A DNA stretch of 64,000 nt from Metopolophium dirhodum. Lineage: Eukaryota > Arthropoda > Insecta > Hemiptera > Aphididae. Within the stretch, counting starts at the first letter, position 1, and each line of letters opens with the position of its first letter. This document shows positions 52,201-63,563 of this stretch, piece by piece. The stretch is from assembly GCF_019925205.1 (NCBI RefSeq), contig NC_083565.1:17388241-17452240 (forward strand), given 5' to 3'. The translations under genes were made by a program, and so were the position numbers. The notes beneath the pieces were generated by a model. It made no database searches and was not told the DNA's origin. It worked only from the letters and a program-made list of their open reading frames with translations.

Positions 52201-55200
52201 GCTGTATAATCTTATATTGTCCGCTCAAAAATTTTAACGAAATACATATTTTTATACTTGACACAGTTACAGCTATACAGGAGTACAAACTCTTTTAAAC
52301 AATCTTAAAATTAACTGTTGGTTCTATTGTTCTAATCTGTTATATATATTCTAATACCTAGTAAAATGTATAATTTATCATCACTATTTAGTGCGAGGAA
52401 ACGACGGACGCGTAACAGGAATTATTTATCAGTCTATATAAAAAGTTTGATTATAATAATAAGTAGGTACTAGGTAGGTTATAACTTATAACTATATATA
52501 CAGACACGCCGAGACGAATAAATGATCGATTTCCTATTTTATGGTAAAACAAATTGAACGGTAGTTTATAGTTGGATAGAATTGGGACAGTATAAATTGG
52601 TCTATATAGCTATCGGGAGAAAAAAAATTATAATATTTAAGACCCGAAATCCAAATCCTTAACAACAGAGTCACGAAGAAACGTTTTCACCAAACCACAT
52701 TATAATGTTTTTTATTATACATTCTAAATATAAAATATAATCATGATTCGCATATTATACATATTTATATATAATAATATGTATATTATATCGCAAACGC
52801 CAAACACACGTCACCCATCGTCGTGTCGATAAGAAGAACATGATGGTATGCATATAGCCATATAGGTACTGGTCGTGCAGTGGTTAGTGGTGTGACCGGT
52901 GTGACCACGATGACCGAACGTGTCGAGAAGATGAAAAAAAATCTTAAAATGAGTTAGGTGTAGTAGGTGTAAAAGTATAATATTATAATAATATATTACG
53001 CTCGACCAGAGGTCAAACGTTAGCATCTTGGTACGCCAGGATAACAACAACAGCAACAAGTAACAACAATAACAATAAACAGCTAACGGTCGGAGAAAGT
53101 ATCATGAAATAAATATACAGAGCAAAGCAATTATTATACAAAACAAAATAATATACTTATACTAATACAGTGAGTAATACCTATACATATATCGTTATAT
53201 CAACCCAATTATAACACTGACGCGTATAAAACTAATGTCTTATGTTTCGGTTTTTGCACTAGATTTGTTCATTTCAAAACATTTCTGTGTTTGATCGATG
53301 ACGAATAGTTTTAAATATTATTATGGTTGAATACAACACGCACTGCTGCGGCTGCAGATCCCGGAAATCGATTTTAATAGCGTACACAATTTTATGATTT
53401 ATGTACGTGATATTATAATATGCGCAACTTGTGTATAATATTAATATGTATATACCTATATATTATTATTTATTATTATTATGAATATAAGTATGAAAAC
53501 GTTTTGAGTATTAATCGGTTAGGGAAAAAAAAATATTATACCTAACGTACTATTTTATTATTATCGACGCTAATAATGACGCTAGTGAATTTCGTTTCAC
53601 ATCATATTGATTTTTCGGTACTTATAAATTATAATGACTTACGGGTTGTTTTTAATTCAACACAAAACAAATTATCACGGGAGACAAAACGATATTATTA
53701 TGAAGGAAAAAATAAAAGTATACGATAGGTATTGTGTTTTGTTTTCTCAAATGCATCGCCCAATTTTCTTAGAACAGGAGAAGATTCAATGTTATATAGG
53801 TTACCACGAAGAAGTAAACTCTCTGCAGTCGCAGTTCATAATATAATATTATATTTAGTCATTCTCCACTGCGAGTCTGCAAATCACAATAATACTATTA
53901 AAGTGTAGTAGACAGTAATGGCACGTTTTTACGTTTGTATACACTTCTGGACTGCTATAACAATACAAAATATCAGTAGGTACCCATAATATTTATTGTA
54001 TATTGTATAATGTACATTAATTATTATTTAATTTAACATTTGAACGTCGCCTATGCAGTTGACGTTATATGATCGACGTCAACCGGAATTCACAGTTATG
54101 CACGTTGGGTACCAGCGGTACAGTTGAATGCCTAATTAGATAAGTTTCAAAAAAAAAATTTACGAATTATCGACGCCGGTGGAAAATAATGTACCTATTA
54201 ACCTACCTACGTTCAACGTTGTGCGCATAGGTATACGATAGGTATATTATCATTATTCATTATAATAATATTATGTACGCAGAGTGCAGAGACGGAACAA
54301 GTAGGTACGATGATGATTATTAGAGTTTCCGATTCCGCCGACTCGAACAATAATGTGCTGCACAAATAAGGACATAAAATAGCTGGTTAACTATCGTAAT
54401 AATATCGTTTCATCGTAAGCGCGCAATGTTCGATATGGTTGCAGGTTCCAATATTATTATTAGGTACGGTTCACGACATCTGTATAGGTTACAGGCTCGT
54501 ACTTACCTATAGATAGGTAATGGGTACCTATATACTATTTTATAACGGTATGACGACGACGACGACGACGGTCGGCAGTATTGCGTTGCAGAACATTTGG
54601 CACAAATCAGGAAAAAAAAAACTATTATATCGGTCGGTGTTTTTTTCTTTCATATTATTATGTATGGTTAGCTATTATATATTTATTTCTGCTCGATTGA
54701 GAAAAAAAAAATATCATATTACATATTATTATTATACCTATACAATAATTATATGGGCAGTTTTCGCCACTTATTATTCAATAATCGTTTTATATCATTT
54801 TGTCACATTGTCCGCGTATACGCCGATGGATATACGTTTTATATTATATACGCGTACCAATGTATACATATATTGTATATATATTTGTGTGTGTTTATTA
54901 TTATTATTCATTCGATAAGGAGAAAGCGTTTGGTTCATTGAACCTGGCGGGGGTTCGGGCCAGAATGAAAATATTGTGATGAAGCAATGCGTGTAAGTGA
55001 TATGTTCCTATTTTTATATAGTTGTGTAATTTGATAGTCGGTATAATATAATAGCAGGCACAGTAGGTATATTTGTTATGCAATGTCCACTATATCTACC
55101 TATATAGAATAATATATTATTATTTATTATTGACTCGAACGGGTGCATTTTTTTTTCTTTAATTTACTGCATTTTAATTCTGCCCCGAATTTGGCGAATT

Positions 55201-58200
55201 AAACGCGCGATCGGAGCGCAACGTCAAAAAAAATTCTATAATATACCTATTATAATATATTATATTCCTTACATTTACCAGTTTTCCTACGTTATTGTTT
55301 CGAGTACATGGGTTTATATTTCACCAATAGGACATAGGTACTTTGAACCTGTAAGGCTGTAAACATACTATAATTTAACACGTTCATTGTTTAAAATAAA
55401 AAAAAACATATTGCAAACTAAAATATTTATTAAAATAACTGGACTAACTGCACTGAATCATATTCCTATTATAGGCTAAAGTCTTAAATATTGTATATTG
55501 TGATATTATAATACATTATAATATGTAACCATGTAGGTACATTTGCTTAATTTTAATTTTACGCGAGTGCCATTATCTGATTATTATTATGTAAGTTAAA
55601 GTAATTAAAACTCGGTACAAATCTAAGTTATGGAAAAATATATATATCATTTGTTTCAATATACATTTTAATGGTATTTCTATATATTTATTATTAACAT
55701 GTTTTATTTGATTCCATTTATATTTATCCGAAAATCGTGATATTCTGAGCATTAGGAAATCAACTAGCTGTTTCAGTATTTTTAATTTTATCAACAAATG
55801 TTTAGTATAGGTAAGCTATAGGTATTGTTGCTTACACCTAATACCTATGTTATGAGCTTATGATTAAGGAAGCACAACATAAAAAAATCATTATCAATTC
55901 AATGTTATCGTTATGTCAGTAATTTTAATATGAACAATAGTAGAACGTTCATTATAATGGACATTTTTACTACACACGATTATAGTCATAAAATTTTCTA
56001 CATTTGTCTTTATCTTCAAATTCAATACTGTAATTATATAATATTGCAATATATTTGCATGTAATATTTTGTCTGTAAGTGGTAAAATATATATTTATTA
56101 AATATACATATATTGATATATTATAATACATACCTACTGTAGGTATGTCTTTATACATACTGTCATACTAGTTACTACAATTGAATTAAAATTTGAACTA
56201 GCAAATGGTAATTATTTTAATTTATTTTTGAAAATGGGTAGAGTCGTCACTCGTCAGTCAAATTAATCAATGACACGGTTATCGAATTTCATTAGATTTT
56301 TTTTAACAATTGTTATTCATTAGAGAGCATATAATGTAACAAGTAACAAAAACTATATAATATACTATAAATCAAATTACATAATTGTCTACTACTTTTT
56401 TTTGTGTGAGAAAATCTATAATTATTTGTAAGAAGGAAAATATTCTAATTTTATGAATTTATACACTCGGCAACCCACAAGTGTTGGTTACGTAATTATA
56501 ATATTCATAAATTAAAATTTTGTAGGAAAAAATATGAATAATATTGTGTATTTGAATATTTTTTTAAATCGTGTAACATACTTTCTATCTAATTTAACAT
56601 ACTTATTGTTTTTATATATGAATACCAGAATACACCAGATGTTATAATAGAATAAAAGACAAACGTGATTTTCTCTCAATAACAAAATTTAGGCGAAGTG
56701 AAAATTTAAATTCATTATGCGGTTTAACTAATAATTATTATTTTCAGAATTTTTTTTTTAATCTGCTGAATGTAATTTTTAACTGCTAATATATCGGTAA
56801 ATTATAGATTCCAAAAATAACTGATGAGTGGCATGATCATCAACTTTATGGGTAAACATATTATCATTAACATACGAATAATAACATAATATGGGTAATG
56901 AGCCCTTTTTCTTTTCGTTAATCGGTTCAGACAGCAGATAGACCGCATTATTTTTCAGAATATGTCATTCAAACGTCGAGTATTAATGGGAATGGAAAGT
57001 GTCCGACGGTGTAAATAGGTGAATGCGAAAATTCGTCATTAAAGGCATTTAGCTCATGCAAAAAAACCGTCAAATTCATAAATCATTTAATGGGTCGTAT
57101 CATGAGAGAAAGCGTGCGTGTGAGTGTACAATGTGCATATACATTTATCGTACCCCAAGTGAAACTGTGTTTACCACGTATATGCAATTTGTGCACTTCA
57201 AAATCTACTGGAAAGTACACAATATAAATTATAATGATCGTATATTATGAATATTATAACAAAGAGTAAGCGTCATAATCATAAATATTATCACAAACCA
57301 GACTCGTAATCGAAATCGATTCACTATAAAAAATATATGTATTCGTTGGCACAAATTATATTCAATTGGGTAAATAATAAATATTATATCATAATACTTA
57401 TTAAACGTATAAACGTTATACGTTATGTTTGAAGAATTAAAACATACAACTGTATATAATATGCATTTTACGAAATCTATAATAACGATCCGTATTTACC
57501 TGTATAGCTATAGCATAATATTATTTATATGTATTCTGGAAATCTTCCAGGCGTCTCTACGTAAGTCTAGAAGATTCGTTGAATTTATTCCTGACCCGAA
57601 AGACCTTATCCGACAACCGGTTTAACAACAGACCACATTGGCTTTAATGCAGCACACCACGACATTTACATATTTCGCTTCAAGTTTTTGTCATTAGGTA
57701 TGTATTTTTGCACTGTCGCTGGCACAGTGCAGGTATACATATTCGGATCTTAAGATAAAAAAAAATAATTTTTTTCTGTGTAAAGTTGTATATACGGTGC
57801 AAATTATGCAACAGACCATTTTACGAACTCAGCAATCCAAGTGCTAGTTAGCTAGTTGCAAAATTGCGCAGTAAGTATAAACGAAATGGCTATTTGTTGT
57901 ACTCTCTCGTCAACCCGAAAAACTAGCGGCGATAATGACAACAATATTTGGTTATCCCGTCGCCGGCGTATTGGATGGACATATTATTATTATGTATTAT
58001 ATATATTATTATAACATATAGCTGCAAACGACGGCCTTGTTGGTGGCGTAGTTAACTGCAGTATGTCAAGCATGAAAAGCTCTTTTTAAGTGTTTTTTTT
58101 TTATTATTTTTTACGTATAGAACTCCGTAAATCGTAATTCGTTGTAAAAATAGAATCTAAAACACTCACACGACCATTAACGTGAGCATTGTAAGAATTG

Positions 58201-60126
58201 GACTCAAGGTAAAACGTTTATAATAATATATACACTATACGTACGTCTGTGCGCCCAACACAAGAGTTGAAGAGAAAGGATAAATTATACTACATATTGT
58301 TTACAGTCGTTATACCCAGTTGTCCTCGACACACCATCTTTTTACATATTATTATTATTATGATTATATTACTTTGTATTTTGTATCCATATATATATAT
58401 ATATATGTATACGTACGCGCATGTATATATAATGCGACTGGTGTATTATTGTAAAAATATAATATAATATATATTGTATTCCCTCCGGCGGCGGTAGTAC
58501 CTACAGCTGCAAAAAACTACCTCCGTACAAAAATCAAAATATATAATAGGTATATGCACAGAGATTTTTTTATTGTTTTTATTATTCGTCGTCCGATGAC
58601 AATGATCATAATATTATAATAAGAACATCGTTCTTTGACGCGCTAGGCGACTATATGTGCTAACAATATATAGTTGAGAACAAGCTCCGCGAGCAACGAT
58701 AGGTATACTATAAAGTATAAATAATTATAAATTATTATTGTGTGGAATAGGTAGTCATTTTTTTCCGATCTGGCCCCGCGGGACTTCGCAAGAGACGATA
58801 CCACTGAAGATACCCCTTTTTTAATATGGTACCGGTACGAGTGAGAGATATTGTTGCTAAAGGCGGCTTATATAATATAGGTAGGTACCTATACTCGCAA
58901 CTCGCATCTCAATTATGAATTATGATTAATGATTATATTATATTGAAATAATATGCGCCACATGTGTCAATTGCTGTTATTGTACTGCGCTCGTGATCTA
59001 TGCGCACATATTATTACTATACTGTACGCTTAAATAGTTTTTCTTTCTCGTTTCATGTACACAATATACAGTATACACAATATATTATAGTAAAAGCGAT
59101 TAATTTTTAACGGCTATTGTTTGTCCCAACAGACAACAGGTTTCACGTGAAAAAAACCAAACCGAAAACGTGAACGTAGAACATAGAAGTAAATAGTATA
59201 TGCTGCACATACGACTATACATTATACATTTTAACATTTATATTTATTATATGTATATAATGTACAGCCAGTATAGGTAGGTATAGTGTATACTAAACCA
59301 TATAAATATACTTAGTACTTACGTATCTACTAATCTACTTATACATTCAATAATGTATACAAGATAATACAAGACCATTGTCATTTATACTATGTAGTAT
59401 GGTGGCGTTTTTTTACTACCTAGAACAGACCGATCTAGCAAGACCTGCAGCAAGACCTTTTACATAACACACCGATAGAAAAAAAAAATACGAATTTTTA
59501 TGAATGATTTTTCGTGGTCTGATGTCCGGAGAGAAATCTCATACTCGTTGAAGTCACCGACGTGGGTCTCAAGTCAAACGGAATTTCGTCCTATAAAATA
59601 TATGCGTACGTTGCTAAAAATATCATATCATATAGGTGTAATAAAACAGTTGTAGTCATCTCAAGCTGGGCAGAAATTTAGTTATTATTATATCCACAAC
59701 CCGCCGAATAGGAAAGATCAAAATCCAAAGTAACAAAATATGCTTCCGGTCGTCGCGGTCTTATTGAAAGCCGAAAGGTACCACACGCGCGTTTCGACTT
59801 TCTAGCGAACCGCGAAGTGGAGTGTGACGCAGCGGCCACCGCACGACGGGCGCGAGACGACGAACGATTTTGCTCTAACTACGACTGCTCCTCGTAAGTC
59901 GAATTTTCGTCATTATTATTATTAATTATATTTTACTATAAATGTATAATATATAATAATATTGTAATAATAATATAATATACAACGCTGTATTATCGTC
60001 TAAACAACTCACCGGTGGTGGTTCGGAGACGTACACCTCGTGCGTGGGATATTCCGTTTTCATGCTGATGCTGTCTTCCGACGCTGTACCGGCTGCTGCG
60101 ACCGCGGCTTCCTGTTGCTTGTCCAT
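40155..60126 (-). CDS. unassigned 453-residue type II single-pass membrane protein
   Basis: Six coding exons with consistent phases: 60126-60013, 46600-46433, 42777-42565, 42072-41882, 41566-40962 and 40225-40155 (TGA). The acidic N-terminus (1-38) is followed by a basic stretch KLKTRPTAVQIAR and a membrane segment at about 52-75 (AAFTVIACSFILGSFMLAAAW). The positive-inside rule predicts a cytosolic N-terminus and a lumenal or extracellular C-terminus. Sequons NAS (79-81) and NIT (203-205) lie on that side. Residues 153-229 (LPLELDFDEIVG, ALLEKNQRSRMNCVIEKKRA, LPFGVNITTDPRFEHVTGER, VCESG) look conserved and hold two Cys. Residues 236-430 are Met/Pro/His/Gln-rich. The short last exon ends EDIDSRK. 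I recognise no named family. Confidence 0.85.
40962..41566 (-). CDS. membrane-protein gene, exon 5 (Met/Pro/His-rich)
   Basis: 605 bp. It starts RAPSPVEQMQQQPSMMMPMP, continues through PPPPPHHMPHPHHH, and has a helical Gln-rich part (IARINADIDNQLQMQEQQQI) and LLPELRP. The tail ends DEPKPDLRPH at a GTAAGT donor. GC content is far above the flanks. The plus-strand ORF is a shadow. Confidence 0.9.
41882..42072 (-). CDS. membrane-protein gene, exon 4 (Cys-containing block)
   Basis: Acceptor ATAAAG, donor GTATGA, exit phase 2. It encodes ALLEKNQRSRMNCVIEKKRA, EEVMDHQPKTLRLPFGVNIT and TDPRFEHVTGERLSIVCESG. This is the most domain-like part of the protein and the best query for homology searches. 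A second AG 12 nt into the exon would drop ALLE. Confidence 0.86.
42565..42777 (-). CDS. membrane-protein gene, exon 3 (acidic linker)
   Basis: 71 codons, phase 0-0, donor GTGAGT. A Ser/Gln/Asp-rich linker (SDETSDSKQEELPVHQQSTR) ends in the ordered-looking IKLPLELDFDEIVG. Confidence 0.86.
45010..45490 (-). mobile_element. decayed non-LTR retrotransposon, 3' part of reverse-transcriptase ORF
   Basis: On the minus strand 45420-45361 reads AKSYVWSVFLYGCETWTLTV and continues NKNKIEAMEMWT, a stop, then RRLLRISWTEMKSNG. Further on come LGHLMRH and NGRKGRGRPRKTFIGEIIGM. This is the well-known 'YGCETW...LEAFEMWCWRRMLKISW' C-terminal region of insect LINE reverse transcriptases. Several stops show it is dead. 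Confidence 0.9.
45516..45694 (+). mobile_element. degenerate hAT-like MITE
   Basis: Element 45524-45686 has the left end ctgtagcgtata (compare CAGTGGCGTA) and right end tagatacgccactg, with G-run and C-run blocks just inside. Flanks tttctctc and tttctacc agree at 6 of 8 positions, consistent with an old 8-bp duplication. Same family style as the element at 28345-28500. Confidence 0.6.
46433..46600 (-). CDS. membrane-protein gene, exon 2 (transmembrane)
   Basis: Acceptor TTATAG, donor GTAGAC, 56 codons, phase 0-0. It contains the only membrane span and the sequon NAS right after it. It has no start codon of its own, so only the splice signals reveal it. Confidence 0.88.
50350..50368 (+). repeat. 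(TG)n microsatellite
   Basis: Eight or more tg units. Confidence 0.85.
51030..51083. repeat. hairpin with GGTACC ends
   Basis: ggtaccgctagagagcat (51030-51047) pairs with atgctctctataggtacc (51066-51083) with two mismatches around an AT loop. Confidence 0.75.
51470..51920 (+). mobile_element. decayed Jockey-like LINE, C-terminal reverse-transcriptase region
   Basis: The plus strand reads IHPDERLTWKMHINQ near 51470-51515, then after frame breaks RPWFTRNKQLHNDAGLSYLS, TWIINQYNNFKNNLNKPNGT and PRLKPRLPQDIS with a stop at 51914-51916. The 'DERLTWK.HI' and 'APWFVRN..IHNDL...LKRRLPRDL' signatures are those of Jockey-type elements. Stops and frameshifts make it a dead copy. Confidence 0.85.
54551..54570 (+). 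repeat. (GAC)n short repeat
   Basis: Six consecutive gac units. Confidence 0.8.
58388..58408 (+). repeat. (AT)n microsatellite
   Basis: About ten at units. Confidence 0.85.
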
Positions 60127-60860
60127 GTCGGTCCTGCGTCGACTGGCTGCTGTCGCGGTCTGCGCGTTTATAATATACGACGACGATATCGACTTATCAA
60201 ATATTGCGCCGGGCGGAGACGACTATACGTCACGGACCTGAAGATTTATGATAAGTAAATATATTGGGTATATTATGTGCACGTATATTATGACGTACTG
60301 TGTCAATGACGTCCGCGCGCGATTCCCACCGACGACGGCCGATCGTACTGACGTGATCGACTGTCGGTGCGTGTATAGAGTTTTGGTTATTGATATTATA
60401 TCGATAACGATATAATATTATAATATGTCTGCGGAGGATACCTGCAGCTAGGTATATGTATTGCCTAATGCGTTCGGCGACCGGACTCTGACTGACTGAT
60501 CGGAACTGGCGCGGCGAGAGTTGATCGGCAGCGGACGGTGGCTATACACGTATAATACCAAATAGTATAATATTATTCTTGTCGAGCGCAGCTGACTCAG
60601 TCGAGCGGGCGGACGCGGACGCGGATTTCCACCACCGACGCGTGTTTCGGATTTGGGAAGGGCGCGGCGAGAGATTCGAGCTCGTGACCTCCCACGCGAT
60701 GATAACAATAATAATAACAATAATATACGTATTGCAGTATATTTTACTAAATAATAATATTCGAGTAAAAGACGTTCACAAATTAATATAGTCGTATTGT
60801 ATTGCGGTTGCGACAGACTTACGCGTGCACACTGTTTTCCACCGGTTTTCTAGCGAAAAA
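59750..60860 (-). promoter_or_regulatory. GC-rich, CpG-containing 5' region of the membrane-protein gene
   Basis: Around coding exon 1 and for about 700 bp upstream the sequence is much richer in CG dinucleotides than the rest of the window (for example about 60480-60700). This is the usual place for a broadly active promoter. No TATA box or exact start can be assigned. The minus-strand ORF at 60448-60720 is Arg/Pro-rich chance translation. Confidence 0.45.
60013..60126 (-). CDS. membrane-protein gene, coding exon 1
   Basis: ATG at 60126. It encodes 38 residues, MDKQQEAAVAAAGTASEDSI then SMKTEYPTHEVYVSEPPP, and ends at a GTGAGT donor in phase 0. The plus-strand ORFs here are shadows. Confidence 0.82.
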
Positions 60861-63563
60861 AACGTAACACGCTTGCAGTCGTCTGGAAAGTGGAATGATA
60901 CACGATGTTGGACTACGCACTATGATATACAAATCTGTTACGGCTTGTATTTATTTCCTGAAACAAAAAACGTGTACTACTATATTATATACTTACTATT
61001 AAAATAAAATACCCCCTACACCCTCGAAACTAAAAAAAAAGCTATAAACTATTTAATGTTCCCTTTTTTAACATTCATACAAAATCGTGTTTTGTTGAAA
61101 TGACGACTAAACCTTTGTTGTATGATAGAGACGTACTGTACATTAATATTAAACAATGAACCTATACAAAAGTTAATATATAGTTACCTTGCGTTGGTAA
61201 CTATAGTCTATAATTCACGTTGTTTGGAGACCTCGACGAAAGTGAACGTCTGTATACTGCTGTACATATACTATATACACTATATGTATGGATATCATAT
61301 TATATTATGGATGTGTACAGAAAGCTTTGATCAACCTTATAGATACCAAATCTCCATGAGCATTACTGACTTAAAGGGCCAATGGGGCTATAGTGCTATA
61401 TGTATAATTCCTATAATATGTACTTATAGTATTTACTGTAGAATTGTTTAATTTTATAAACGTATATTTGAATAATTGTATAATAATAATTGTACATTAT
61501 GTATCTACTGCAGTGTACTTATATTCATAATCGTTAGCCTGAAATGCTATAGGCATCTATAGTTCACAAATTTAAATGTAAAAAACTGATAATGTGAACT
61601 TATGAATTATAAGTAGGTAATAGGAAACTAATATATACTAGTCGGTAACTAATCTATTTTAACAAGGAAATTGTATTGAACATTCAACATAATATAATAA
61701 AAATGACTGTATAAGTATAATATAATATATTACAATTATTTTAATGAAGTAAAGTTGTATAATTACAGCTAGTTAGGTATTTAATACATTTTTTAAATGT
61801 TTGGTTGTAATATTATAAGGATAAACAATGAGTTCAAATATAGTATATTATAGGTAAATGTTATTTGTTTGAACTAAATATAGAACGAATAAAATATTAA
61901 ATAATTATAAGTTATATAATATGTTATTATAATATTTCATCATAGCTAATTTTTTTTTTTTAATAAGTACGAGATGTGGTAATCACTAATGAAATATGAA
62001 ATTCTCATACCAAATCCTCAATTTTAAATAAAAAACAATGGGAAGTTAAGAACTTTAAAATGAAAATAAAAATAAGAAATATTTATTCGTTAGTAGACTA
62101 TTATAGTTGATATTATAAAAACTGTATCATTTATCTAAAAAGAAACAATGTTCACATTTTTTTAAAAAGAAAATAATACGATAAGAAGATGTATCTATAG
62201 TAGAATTAGATGTCAGAAATAAAAAAAAAATATTCAGTGGTGTATCTAAAGCTCGAATTATTGGGGGAATTAATTTTATTGTTTTTTATTCAACACAGAT
62301 AGAGTCACCTATGGTTTATACCTATTCTTGATACGGTGCTCCAGGTACGAATATATAATATATAATAATAATCTATAATGTTATCCATAATAATCTATTA
62401 TGTTTATATTTAGGTACCCACCTAAATTAAAATTGTATTTTTTCTGAAAATAAATGTGGCCCCTCCACTATTTCAGATTTCTAGATTCGATCCTGGGTGA
62501 TCCTTCATTTTTGATCATTGATTTTAACACTAATATATTAATATAATCTTTTTTTATTATTTACCTGTATATAGATAATTATAAATATTACATTTACATA
62601 AAACGAAGGTCCAATGGCCAACATGTCGAATACTTTGTTTCACTCATTATTTTGTAAGCTCTTTTATGTCTTAACGTCTTATAAGCTCAACTCGTTATAA
62701 ATTTATGTATAATATATATACTTACCTATATATTATATATAAGTTACCTGTCTTAATGTCTTGAAATATAAAAATAAACAAATACAAAATTAAAAAAAAG
62801 GTTTCTCGTCCAGGTGACTTATATTGAAAGTGGGTAACAAATTCTAATATTATTATGGGTGTCAATAATATTCACTGAAGATATAGATAGATATATGAAC
62901 CAATCTTTATGGCTAGGTATAAAATAATACAGTGAAATATGATATCTTCCACAGATCCATTTTTTTTCTACATACCTATATATACGTTATTATTATGATG
63001 ATGTGTGTGGGAAATTATACCTTTCTATTTAACCTACAACAACTATAGCTTATAAACCATCTTCATAAATTCACATTTCACCTTGTACATACAGACTGGT
63101 GACTACAGTCTACAATGTAGACTCTACATAAACAACGTATTCTTCTACAGATACTATATTATTATAATAATATAATACCTACATTCGTTATGAGTGTTAT
63201 GACTAGAGTTATACCTATTTAAAACTTTTATTTTAACGATGTGAGTAGCTGTTTAGGGCGTAGGTAGGTGTGACCAGTCGCATACAAGCATTTATATGTA
63301 GGTATATTTTTTTTGCGAGAAGCGGAGCGAGTGGGATTAAAAACATTAAAAAATATTGTTTACTAATATACAGATGCCAGACGTCAGTGTACCTAGGACC
63401 TATGTATATATACATATATTATAATGTAATTAATGATTATTAAATAATACGTATAAAATAGTAATTACCACCAAAAATTGCCATATGAATAAAATAAGAA
63501 AAATAAGTTTTTGTGTCTGATTGTGTGGACATTACTGAGGTCAGTATAATATATCACTTTGAT
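60861..63563. other. upstream intergenic DNA
   Basis: AT-rich with no recognised exon. A CAGTGGTGTA-type element end lies at about 62235. Confidence 0.5.
62235..62500 (+). mobile_element. possible degenerate hAT-like element
   Basis: The left end 'cagtggtgtatctaaagc' is followed by a G-run. A C-rich block 'ggcccctccactatttcaga' and 'ctagattcgatcctgg' could be the decayed right end. No matching target duplication found. Confidence 0.35.

Larger units (their letters stand above)
46601..60012 (-). other. 13.4-kb first intron of the membrane-protein gene
   Basis: Long AT-rich intron with a Jockey-like LINE remnant at 51.47-51.92 kb, a hairpin at 51030-51083 and several microsatellites. Such a long first intron next to a GC-rich promoter often holds regulatory sequence, but I can point to no specific site. 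Confidence 0.55.

Noticed and set aside
54520..54918. 132-residue plus-strand ORF
   Set aside because: Composition (Tyr/Ile/Leu/Thr) is that of AT-rich and microsatellite DNA; no start context, no domain.
57542..57625. Possible plus-strand terminal exon (ASLRKSRRFVEFIPDPKDLI after cttccAG)
   Set aside because: Good acceptor, but no upstream plus-strand exon that could feed it was found; likely chance.
59520..59591. Minus-strand exon-like frame DEIPFDLRPTSVTSTSMRFL inside intron 1
   Set aside because: Acceptor TTATAG is good but no strong donor follows in frame; exon 1 and exon 2 already join in phase 0 without it.
60448..60720. 90-residue Arg/Pro-rich minus-strand ORF
   Set aside because: Chance reading through CpG-rich promoter DNA upstream of exon 1.
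61122..61451. 109-residue plus-strand ORF
   Set aside because: Tyr/Ile-rich composition typical of this background; no domain, no splice partners.
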